DNA from: Lepturacanthus savala
Taxonomy: Eukaryota > Chordata > Actinopteri > Scombriformes > Trichiuridae
Length of the DNA stretch: 64,000 nucleotides
Direction of reading: 5' to 3'
NCBI GenBank assembly: GCA_030544235.1
Contig: CM060461.1
Location: 2,376,449 to 2,440,448, forward strand
Position numbers and translations under genes: made by a program
Notes under the pieces: generated by a model
What the model saw: the letters and a program-made list of their open reading frames with translations, nothing else
Database searches by the model: none
Told to the model about the DNA's origin: nothing
Part shown: positions 13,080 to 64,000 of the stretch, piece by piece
Position numbering within the stretch: position 1 is the first letter of the stretch
How the letters are laid out: each line of letters begins with the position of its first letter

Positions 13080-13900
13080 ATATTGGGTCACCACTCCTTA
13101 GCCACTCCTTAGATGCCCAGGTGGCGTATTTGGGATCATTGTCATGTTGAAAGACCCAGACATGTTTCATCTTTAATGCCCTCATTGATGGAAGAGGTTT
13201 TTACTCAAAACCTCACGCTACATGGCCCATTCATCTTTACAATGATCAGACGACCTTGGTCCTTTGCAGAAAAACAGCTCCAAAACCTGATGTTTCCACC
13301 CCCATGCTTCACAGTAGGTATGGTGGTGTTCTTTGGATGAAACTCAGCATTCTTTCTTCTCCAAACACAACAAGTTCAGTTTTTACCAAGAAGTTCTATT
13401 TTGGATTCAACTGACCATATGACATTCTCCCAATCCTCTTCTGGATCATCCAAATTCTCTCTAGCAAACTTCCAACGGGCCTGGACATGTACTGGTTTTA
13501 GCAGGGGCACAGGTCTGGCTGCAGGACTTGATGGTAGCCTTGTTACTTTGGACCTAGCTCTCTACCGTTCTTGTGATCATTTTGACCTCATGGGTGAGAT
13601 CTTGCATGGAGCCACAGATCAAGGGGGATTATCAGTGGTCTTGTATGTCTTCAATTTTCTAATAATTGCTCCCACAGTTGATTTCTTCACACCAAGCTGC
13701 TACCTATTACAGATTTAGTCTTTCCAGCCTGGTGCAGGTCTACAGTTTTGTTTCTGGTCCTTTGACAGCTCTTTGGTCTTGGCCATAGTGGAGTTGGAGT
13801 GAGTGAGGTTGTGAACAGGTGTCTTTATACTGATAACGAGTTCAAACAGGTTCCATTAATAAAGGTAATGAGTGGAGGACAGAGGAGCCTCTTATAGAAG
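13080..13900 (-). pseudogene. Tc1-like transposon remnant
   Basis: The minus strand resembles a Tc1 transposase in broken frames: start region near 13,787 (MAKTKEL-like), WSDE-type block near 13,400-13,440 (reverse of TCAACTGACCATATGACATT) and a VFQHDN-type block near 13,140. The right end runs into the (GT)n microsatellite. Confidence 0.65.
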
Positions 13901-13901
13901 A

Positions 13902-14849
<948 letters not shown>

Positions 14850-16060
14850 TGTATGTGTAACATGTTAGTAACGTGTGTACTGTGAGGAGATTAATGTGTG
14901 TTTAACACGTTGTAACGTGTGTTTAACGTATTGTACAGTGTGATTTAATGTGTGTAATGTACTTTGTATGTAGCATATGTGTAAAGTTTGTTTGCTTTGT
15001 AACATGTTTAACACATTGTGTGTGTAATGCATTGTATGGCGTGTTTAATGTGTGTGTTGCATGTTGTCTCACATGTTGACCGTGTGTGTAACGTGTTGCA
15101 CTGTGTGTTTAATGTGTATGTTACGTGTTGTACCACGTGTTTAATGTGTATGTTACGTGTTGTACCACGTGTTTAATGTGTATGTTACGTGTTGTACCAC
15201 ATGTTTAATGTGTATGTTACGTGTTGTACTGCGTGTTTAATATGTATATTACATGTTGTACTGTGTGTTTAACGTGTGTATTACATATTGTACCGCATGT
15301 TTAACGGGTGTGTTACGTGTTGTACCGCGTGTTTTACGTGTTGTACCGCACGCTTAACGTGTTGTACTGCGTGTTACATGTATGTGTAACGTGTTGCACT
15401 GTGTGTTTAACGTGTTGTACCGTGTGTTTAACGTGTTGTACTGCGTGTTAAACATGTGTTACGTGTTGTATCACATGTTAACCATGTGTGTAACGTGTTA
15501 CACTGTGTGTTTAACGTATATGTTACATGTTGCACTGTGTTTGACGTGTGTTACGTGTTGTACCGCATGTTTAATGTGTATGTTACGTGTTGTACTGTGG
15601 ATTTAATGTGTATGTTGCATGTTGTACTGCGTGTCTAACGTGTGTGTTACGTGTTGTACCGTATGTTTAACGCGTGTTACGTGTTGTACTGCGTGTTACA
15701 TGTGTGTGTAACGTGTTGCACTGTGTTTAACGTGTGTTACGTGTTGCACTGTGTTTAACGTGTGCGTTATGTGTTGTACCGCATGTTTAATGTGTATGTT
15801 ACGTGTTGTACCACGTGTTTAACGCATGTTTTACGTGTTGTACCGCATGTTTAACATGTGTGTTACGTGTTGTATCACATGTTAACCGCGTGTGTAACGT
15901 GTTGCACTGTGTGTTTAACGTGTATGTTACGTGTTGCACTGTGTTTAACGTGTTACGTGTTGTACCGCATGTTTAATGTGTGTGTTACGTGTTGTACCAC
16001 GTGTTTAATGTGTATGTTACATGTTGTACCACATGTTTAACGTGTTGTTTAACGTGTTTT
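14850..16060. repeat. 32-bp minisatellite adjoining rasal2 exon A
   Basis: Unit TGTATGTTACGTGTTGTACC plus ACGTGTTTAATG, clean at 15,121-15,240 and drifting elsewhere, roughly 35 copies. It ends about 15 bases before the exon A acceptor. Rich in GTTTAACGTG. Confidence 0.9.
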
Positions 16061-16074
16061 GTGTCTCCTCTCAG

Positions 16075-57115
<41,041 letters not shown>

Positions 57116-57471
57116 TGGACCTCCAACAATCTATAAATACACATGTAAATAATGAGGATCCATCTGTTCAATGTACAGAGAGAGAGAGAGTGTGTGCGTG
57201 CGTGTGTGTGTGCTTGCGTGTGTGTGTGTGAAAAGATGAAACCAAAATCAGAAACTGAACGATGCAGTTTTCTAAACGACTTTTTTATGGTTTTTATTTG
57301 AATCTTCTGCTTTTTGCTCTTTTTCGTTGTTATTTTATTGTTCTGTTGTTTTTCTAGAGTGGAGCGGTTTTTACCTAATGAGTTTGTTTTGGGTTTTAAT
57401 TTATTCCTCCACTTCCTGTTGCTGATCTACTGAACAGACTCCAGCAGTCTGCTGCCACATGAGAGAATAAA
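57116..57471 (+). promoter_or_regulatory. rasal2: rasal2 3' UTR with polyadenylation signal
   Basis: Follows the TGA stop and contains a short (GA)n/(TG)n tract at 57,179-57,231 and U-rich stretches. AATAAA at 57,466-57,471 is the first canonical signal; another AATAAA lies at 57,760-57,765 and could give a longer UTR. Confidence 0.6.
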
Positions 57472-57811
57472 AGCTGCCTGAGTTAACAGAGCTTCATGGT
57501 CCCGTTCTGTCTCCATCAGTCTGATCACATGTTCACTTCTCTGGTTCAGACTTTAGGTGTTGGCACCACGAAGCAGCTGAAGTTCTTTAAAGTCACAGTA
57601 AAGTCAACCAGTGTTAGGCAAGTTACTTAAAACGAGTAATAAGTTAGTGTGTAATTAGCTGTTGTGACGCAGCGTGGCCATGCTGTGTCTCAGGAGCGAG
57701 GATGTTTCTTAAATTTATTTATTTATTGTTCAATTGTGTTTTCATGTGATCAGTAACTGAATAAAACAATGCAAGTGTACGTTTTTTCGCAATTTACACA
57801 TTCTCGTGTAA

Positions 57812-58507
57812 CCATGGATGTATTATAGAACTGGATAACGGACTGAAAAATGGCCGCTATTCATTTCAGGGGAAGTTGCTCGCCTGGCGCATAAGATGAA
57901 AAGGTTCCTGACTTCTGGGTTTATTATTATTATTTATTATTTTTATTATGTGACCCATAGAGACTGATCAGTAGAGTCACCTCCCATGATGCTCTGGGGC
58001 GACGAGAACATGTTAATTGTGAAGAAAACCTGCATTTGAGTCATTTAATTCACTTGCTGACCACATTAAAAAACATTTGAAGAAAAATAAATTAAAACCT
58101 GTCCTTTCTCCTGAGAGACAGCACGACCACGCTGCTTCACAAAGCTGTGACATCACAAAGGGAATAGAGACGTTTCCAGAGCTTTTCTGAGCGTTATAAA
58201 GGTTTTTGATGGATTAAAAACTCCAAGAATTAAACATCTAGAATCCAAAGATCAGTAATAACAGGGTTATAGCTGGAGGTGTCCTGGAGACAGTTTATCA
58301 GCTTCTCTTTTGCTATTGACGTCTATGGGGAAAATGATTTTTGGGTCCATGGGATTTTTTGTTGCAGTACCAGGAGTGACCACTGGGATTAAGAGGAGGA
58401 ACCACATCCAGGTTTATAATACATCCATAATCCATGCAAAGAACTTCCGTTGAAATGAATGCTGGCCATTTTTTTGGTCTGGTATCCAGTTTAATAATAC
58501 ATCCAGG
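57812..58507 (+). mobile_element. TIR-flanked dispersed repeat (GGATGTATTATA family), full copy
   Basis: Left ATGGATGTATTATAGAACTG, right CAGTTTAATAATACATCCAG. Contains GTGACCCATAGAGACTGATC and a near-copy of the sequence at 376-957 in opposite orientation. Confidence 0.75.
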
Positions 58508-58777
58508 GTCCCAAAACCTTAGTTTTAGTTTCAACTAGTACTGAACAGTAACTGGATGGTTTACAAAGGTTCTCCTGTACAGGAGAACCACATTACATAT
58601 CCCAGAAGTCACCAAGAGGTCAATATCTACAGTAGAACTTTTTTCACCAAACTTTATTGAACAATATAATTACAAATACATAGTAAGAATCTTCACTTTG
58701 CATTGTTACATAACCTTGAGTAAGACAAAAGGAAGAATAAACATTGAGACTATTCTCTTACTATATACGGTGGGGAA

Positions 58778-60344
58778 AACAAGTATTTGAACACCCTGCT
58801 ATTTTGCTATTTCTCCCACTTAGAAATCATGGTGGGGTCTGAAATTTTCATCGTAGGTGCATGTCCACTGTGAGAGAGATAAACTAAAATGAAAAATCCA
58901 GAAATCACAATGCATGATTTTTTAACAATTTATTTGTGTGATATAGCGGCAAATAAGTATTTGAACACCTGAGAAAATGAATGTTAATATTTGGTACAGT
59001 AGCCTTTGTTTGCTATTACAGAGGTCAAACGTTTCCTGTATTTTTTCACCAGGTTTGCACATACTGCAGGAGGGATCCTGGCCCACTCCTCCACACAGAT
59101 CTTCTCTAGATCAGTCAGGTTTCTGGGCTGTCGCTGAGAAACACGGAGTTTGAGCTCCCTCCAAAGATTTTCGATTGGGTTCAGGTCTGGAGACTGGCTG
59201 GGCTATGCTAGAACCTTGATATGCTTCTTACGGAGCCAGTCCTTGGTTTTCCTGGCTGTGTGCTTTGGGTCGTTGTCGTGTTGGAAGACCCAGCCACGAC
59301 CCATCTTCAATGCTCTGACTGAGGGAAGGAGGTTGTTCCCCAAAATCTCACAATACATGGCCCCAGTCATCCTCTCTTTAATGCAGTGCACTCGTCCTGT
59401 CCCATGTGCAGAAAAACACCCCCATGCTTCACAGTAGGGATGGTGTTCTTCGGATTGTACTCTTCATTCTTCTTCCTCCAAACACGCTTAGTGGAATTAT
59501 GACCAAAAAGTTCTATTTTGGTCTCATCTGACCACAAAACTTTCTCCCATGACTCCTCTGTATCATCCAAATGGTCATATGCAAACTTAAGACGGGCCTT
59601 GACATGTGCTGATTTAAGCAGGGGAACCTTTCGTGCCATGCATGATTTCAAATCATGACGTCTTAGTGTATTACCTACAGTAACCTTGGAAACGTTGGTC
59701 CCAGTTCTTTTCAGGTCATTGACCAACTCCTGTCGTGTAGTTCCGGGCTGATTCCTCACCTTTCTTAGAATCATTGAGACCCCACGAGGTGATATCTTGC
59801 ATGGGGCTCCACTCCGATTGAGATTGACCGTCATGTTTAGCTTCTTCCGTCTTCTAATGATTGCTCCAACAGTGGACCTTTTTTCACCAAGCTGCTTGGC
59901 AATTGCTCCTTTCCAGCCTTGTGGAGGTGTACAATTTTCTCTCTTGTGTCGTTGGACAGCTCTTTGGTCTTCGCCATGTTACAAGTTAAAGTCTTGCTGA
60001 TTGTATGGGGTGGACAGGTGTCTTTATGCAGCTAACGACTTCAAACAGGTGCATCTGATTAAGGATGATACATGGAGTGCAGGTGGACTTCTAATGGGCG
60101 GACTAACAGGTCCTTCAGGGTCAGAATTCTAGATGACACACAGGTGTTCAAATACTTATTTGCCGCTATATCACACAAATAAATTGTTAAAAAATCATGC
60201 ATTGTGATTTCTGGATTTTTCTTTTTAGTTTATCTCTCTCACAGTGGACATGCACCTACGATGAAAATTTCAGACCCCTCCATGATTTCTAAGTGGGAGA
60301 AATAGCAAAATAGCAGGGTGTTCAAATACTTGTTTTCCCCACTG
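58778..60344 (-). mobile_element. Tc1-like transposon, 1.57 kb, third family
   Basis: Ends GGTGGGGAAAACAAGTATTT and AAATACTTGTTTTCCCCACT are inverted, with TA duplications at 58,776-58,777 and 60,345-60,346. The inverted repeats extend over about 200 bases (to TGATATAGCGGCAAATAAGT on each side). Confidence 0.95.
58984..59977 (-). pseudogene. Tc1-like transposase pseudogene
   Basis: Minus strand: start at 59,977 (MAKTKELSNDTREKIVHLHK), HTH part, then LWSDETKIELFGHN (first Asp), WVFQHDNDPKHTARKTKDWL (second Asp) and a PDLNPIENLW block after an in-frame stop, ending NKGYCTKY. At least two frame breaks (near 59,400 and 59,890) plus the stop near 59,203. Confidence 0.92.
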
Positions 60345-60346
60345 TA

Positions 60347-61479
60347 TATGTATGTGTGTGTGTGTGTGTGTGTGTGTATCCTATGACATTTTAGGAAATA
60401 AAATAATAATTACAGTCGTTTGCAATGACACAATCCTTCTCATCATATCATTCACATTTCAACCACATGAAAATCATGCTTAAATATTACCATGTTCAAG
60501 ACATTGAATTTTCATTCAGTTTAACATTAAAAATTGTGACAAGTTATTGCAAAGTTTTGTATTGGTCCATATTTTACAGCTAAGAGTAATAGAGAGGAAT
60601 AAAAGATTTTTTTTAACCTGCTAATGAAGGTTTTTCATTTTTTTATTTACATGCATGTATATGATATTTTCCCATAATCATGATAATGTTGATCATATCA
60701 GATATTTCTTTAGTGATGTTCTTCTTGTATGTTAGGGTTTGATTTATATCAAAAGCTGTGATATTCTCTATTGTAGAGATTAATCAATTATACAAGTTCT
60801 GCCAAAATTAACTTGTGACTCTACATCAGAGGAACTTTTCCTGCTGCTGCTGTAGTTCATCCTTTGAACATCCTGGTTCCAAGGACGGCCAAGATGGCTG
60901 CTGAAGCACAGCCAAGATGGCTGCTGTAGAACGTCAGAATTGCCTTCTACTGGCTAACTTCCTACATAAAACCTACTACTGTGGTGTTATAGCATGGATT
61001 CTCTCCTAGTTCATAGGCTGAAAAGGTTCCTGACTTCCTGGTTTATTATTTTTATTATGTGACCCATAGAGACTGATCAGTAGAGTCCCCTCCCACGATG
61101 CTCTGGGGCCTCCCATCATGCCCCGGGGTGATGAACATGTAACTTGCGAAGAAAAGAAAAAAAAAAGATTAGTAATAACAGGGTGATAGCTGGGGTTTTA
61201 AACCCGGAAGTCAGGAACCCTTTCGTGTATGAACCAAAAGAGAAACTAACATTGAAATGAATGGCGGCCATGTTTCCACCCGTTATCCAGTTCTATAATA
61301 CATCCATGTAATACATCCACGGAACACTACATACGTCACTACGTCACGGACGCTACCAGCGGGGGTTCCCTGCGAAGCCCGATCTGATTGGGTGCAGTGC
61401 GCCACTAAACGGCGACGTCACCAAGCCTGTAGAAGCACGGGCTTATCCTGAAAACAACAGAACTCACTTCTTGGATACC
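60347..61479. other. intergenic region between rasal2 and the zinc-finger gene
   Basis: (GT)n at 60,355-60,378, then AT-rich sequence. 60,890-60,930 has two GCCAAGATGGCTGCTG blocks. 60,990-61,310 is a fragment of the GGATGTATTATA repeat family. Likely contains the zinc-finger promoter at its right end. Confidence 0.5.
60990..61310 (+). mobile_element. GGATGTATTATA-family fragment
   Basis: GTGACCCATAGAGACTGATC, then CAGTTCTATAATACATCC. Internally deleted relative to 57,812-58,507. Confidence 0.65.
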
Positions 61480-61606
61480 TCAGAGAAGAAGTGCGTCGCT
61501 GGACGGCTTTCTAAGTTTCTAAAATAACACACGGTCGCGCCTCTCCCTCCGGACAGAGACCAGAGTCCAGCTGGTCCCGGACACCCGCAACTCCCGCCTG
61601 CTCAGA
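61480..61606 (+). other. probable non-coding first exon of the zinc-finger gene
   Basis: A GC-rich stretch ends at a strong donor (CTCAGA|gtaaga). It lies about 560 bases before the first coding exon and has an inverted CCAAT box upstream (near 61,387). The 5' limit is a guess; there is no clear TATA box. Confidence 0.4.
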
Positions 61607-61764
61607 GTAAGAGGTTATATTCTGGTTAGGTGTGTGTTTCTTTGCTGTTTTCACTTGCTGTTGTTGAACTGAGATCAGATGATTGACACCGCTGGGTTTA
61701 GACTCATCGTCTCTTTCTCTCTCTCGCGCGCGCTCTCTCTTTGTCTTGCTTTCAAAAACAAATT

Positions 61765-61945
61765 AAAAATGGCCGCCATTCATTTTAATGTTAGTTTCTC
61801 ACCTGGTTCATACGATGAAAAAGTTCCTGACTTCCGGGTTTGTTTCCGCGTTCTGTGACCCATAGAGACCAAGGGACTTTTCTTTTCCAGGGCTTTTCTA
61901 GTCATTAGAGAGGTTTTTGATGGTCCCTGACTTAAAAACATGGAT
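61765..61945 (+). mobile_element. GGATGTATTATA-family fragment in zinc-finger intron 1
   Basis: AAAATGGCCGCCATTCATTT, GTGACCCATAGAGACC and GAGAGGTTTTTGATGG match the full copy; ends at ACATGGATGTAG. Confidence 0.6.
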
Positions 61946-62168
61946 GTAGTTAACAATTAGCTAATCATTTATTTTATTATTTAAGGATTTCCTGAATCTT
62001 CATCATCTGCAGAGAGGATGAAATATCCATACTCTGTTACAGAGTCAGCATGAATGTAGTCAATCATCTTTATTTCTCTCAGGAAACAGTTAATGAGATT
62101 ATATATAAAACTGCAGATTTGTGAATGAATATTGTTTAGTGAAATAATGTTTGTTTGTTTTGAAGGTG

Positions 62169-62360
62169 ATGGATGACATCATGGCAGCTGATGCTCCTCA
62201 ACGCCTCCGGCAGCCTGACATAAAGCAGGAGAAAGAAGAAGAAAAGGAGCAGCTGGTCAGTCAGAAGCTGGGATTCACCAACCAGGATCTCTGGAAGAGT
62301 GAAATGAAGGATGAGCAGAACTCTGACGTTACATCCTCCCCCTCTGACCTCCACTCACAG
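62169..62360 (+). CDS. zinc-finger gene coding exon 1
   Basis: The exon probably begins at 62,166 after tgttttgaag; the start ATG is 62,169 (MDDIMAADAPQRLRQPDIKQ). It ends SSPSDLHSQ at donor CAG|gtcagt. The segment KQEKEEEKEQ is strongly charged. The intron after it contains a hAT-type element (62,447-63,091). Confidence 0.8.
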
Positions 62361-64000
62361 GTCAGTGTTCATGCATCTATCACAGGAACAACAGCAGAAA
62401 AACACAATCCATATTTATACTGTTTCTGTTTGTCTCGACTTTCTGGCACATGTGTGTTCAACCCAAGGTCCGAGGTCCAAATCTCGGCTGCCACCTCATT
62501 TTCTGTGGCCCCTCAAGAGCTCCAGAGTTGTGTGATTTATTGAGAGATGGAAAGTGAATAAATGTTTGAACTTAACGGAGACACGCTGGTGACGTTGTCT
62601 TTGTACGACTTCGTTAACTCCAAAATCTTTTCTCAATCGGCCACAAAGGTTGTTTAAAAACAGGAAATTTCCGTTTTTCCTTATTTTCCTTTGTTGAAGT
62701 ACATCTGTCATTACTTTCTTGTACTTTCTATTCTTTAATATTTAGCAATCTTTGAAACATCCATTAAATAAATCAAATAGTTAATAGTGGTTATCAGCAT
62801 ATTCTTGTATGAGTCTCTAGATATCTGTGATGATTTTACATGTTTTGCTGCAGCATTTTAATAATTAGAAACTAACAACAATATAACATTATTTCTGCAT
62901 CAGCAGATTTTTAAATTCTGTTTAAAAATCTTAGTAAATTGTCACCAGCACTATTATGAGTGGAGAGGTAATTATCTAATAACATATATAATAATAATAA
63001 TAATAGTAATATGTGGATACATATATATGATCTTTATAATTGGTCCTTTGACCTGATGTGACCCAGGAACTAACTGAGTTTGACTCCTCTGAGTAGCAGG
63101 AATCAGATCATAGCTTTCACACTGGGGGAAAACAAATCCTCAGTATAAAATGTAATTGAACTGTTAAGTATCGGACATTAATCACATATTTGAATGAGCA
63201 CTGTGGTTACATTAAAACAGTAGCAGAAAACTGAAATAAAATGAGCACACATAAATGAGGTAAAATCAAGGTAATTCACGCTGGACCAAACACAGGTTTG
63301 TGTGTGACTCAGATTAATTGGAAGCAGGATTTTAATAATTATCAGAAATGAGTATTAAATATAGGATTTAACTTATTAAATGTTTTTACTTCACTCTCTG
63401 TCATCTCACTTACTCTCATTTTCTGTGTAATCTGTTTCTATAGAAACAAACAGGAAGCGAAGGACTCGAACATTACACCTGTCAGCACTGTGACAAAACC
63501 TTCACAACATCACAATCTTTAAAGGTTCATCAGAGAGTTCACACAGGAGAGAAACTTCATAGCTGTGACCAGTGTGGGAAAACGTTCACTACAGACCGCT
63601 CACTAAAACGGCACAAACCCAGTCACACTCAACAGAAACTACACAGCTGTGACCAGTGTGGGAAAACTTTCACTCTGGAGAAAAGTCTAACAATCCATCA
63701 GCGTATTCACACTGGAGAGAGACCGTACAGCTGTGACGAATGTGGCAAAGCTTTCACGACAGATGTTTGTCTAAAAGTCCACCAGCGTATTCACACTGGA
63801 GAGAGACCGTACAGCTGTGATGAATGTGGCAAAGCTTTCACTACAGATATTTGTCTAAAAGTCCATCAGCGTATTCACACTGGAGAGAAACCGTACAGCT
63901 GTGATGAATGTGGGAGAGCCTTTTCTCAACAGATTGATCTTAAAAGACACCTATACACACACACTGGAGAGAAACCATACAGCTGTGAGCAATGTGGGAA
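62169..64000 (+). CDS. C2H2 zinc-finger protein gene, spliced, truncated by window end
   Basis: Two coding exons join in phase 0. Exon 1 gives a 64-residue acidic/charged N-terminus without a KRAB, BTB or SCAN domain that I can recognise. Exon 2 (63,444-64,000) encodes 185 residues with six complete C2H2 fingers and the start of a seventh, mostly joined by HTGE(K/R)P linkers. Likely a nuclear DNA-binding transcription factor; the target is unknown. Fingers 4 and 5 (TTDVCLK / TTDICLK) are almost identical, a sign of recent tandem finger duplication. No orthologue assigned. Confidence 0.88.
62447..63091 (+). mobile_element. hAT-type element, family C, in zinc-finger intron 2
   Basis: TTCAACCCAAGGTCCGAGG to GAGTTTGACTCCTCTG, with the usual internal order. 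Diverged left end. Confidence 0.75.
63444..64000 (+). CDS. zinc-finger gene coding exon 2 (partial)
   Basis: Acceptor gtttctatag. Finger 1 YTCQHCDKTFTTSQSLKVHQ, finger 2 HSCDQCGKTFTTDRSLKRHK (degenerate exit SHTQQK), finger 3 CDQCGKTFTLEKSL, finger 4 CDECGKAFTTDVCL, finger 5 CDECGKAFTTDICL, finger 6 CDECGRAFSQQIDL, and finger 7 cut after CEQCG. All Cys and His ligands are present in fingers 1-6. Confidence 0.93.

Overview
The window is vertebrate, almost certainly teleost, genomic DNA. Coding exons are short, have GT-AG boundaries and lie in long introns. The rest is dense in DNA transposons typical of fish (several Tc1/mariner families, several hAT-type non-autonomous families), tRNA-derived SINE sequence, microsatellites and minisatellites. 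There is no prokaryotic, phage or viral gene organisation. All functional assignments come from reading translations; no database search was run.

Main gene: a plus-strand rasal2 orthologue (Ras GTPase-activating protein of the SynGAP/DAB2IP/RASAL2 family) runs from 16,075 to 57,115. Seventeen coding exons can be placed with consistent splice phases. They encode about 1,261 residues: split PH domain, C2 domain, RasGAP domain with arginine finger, long Ser/Pro-rich linker and C-terminal coiled coil, ending at TGA 57,113-57,115. The extreme N-terminus of the long isoform is not visible and is probably upstream of the window. Two short exons (23,276 and 31,956) have the phase needed to be alternative translation starts spliced to the exon at 34,442. 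One small exon (54,908) could give an alternative C-terminus.

Second gene: a C2H2 zinc-finger gene on the plus strand begins near 61,500 (probable non-coding first exon), with coding exons at 62,169-62,360 and from 63,444 to the window end. It is cut off inside its seventh finger.

Layout: 1-16,074 is non-coding with dispersed repeats, a Tc1 remnant, a hAT element, a 2.1-kb array of 34-bp units and a 1.2-kb array of 32-bp units ending just before the first visible rasal2 exon. 16,075-34,548 holds three exons and very large introns with TAC- and CTA/CTG-type arrays, a LINE remnant, a Harbinger-like element, a SINE and nested hAT elements. 34,549-44,570 is rich in transposons: two hAT families with perfect 8-bp target duplications, one nested in a Tc1 element, and a second Tc1 copy with a single visible frameshift. 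44,571-57,115 is the compact exon-rich part, with minisatellites starting just after several splice donors. 57,116-61,500 is the 3' UTR, a TIR-flanked repeat and a third Tc1 copy. 61,500-64,000 is the zinc-finger gene.

I found no new enzymatic or defence system. The most interesting structure is in the mobile and repeat DNA: two hAT-type families sharing an internal core, insertions datable by exact target duplications and paralogous empty sites, a transposon end that appears to have become a tandem repeat, and arrays placed right at rasal2 splice sites.
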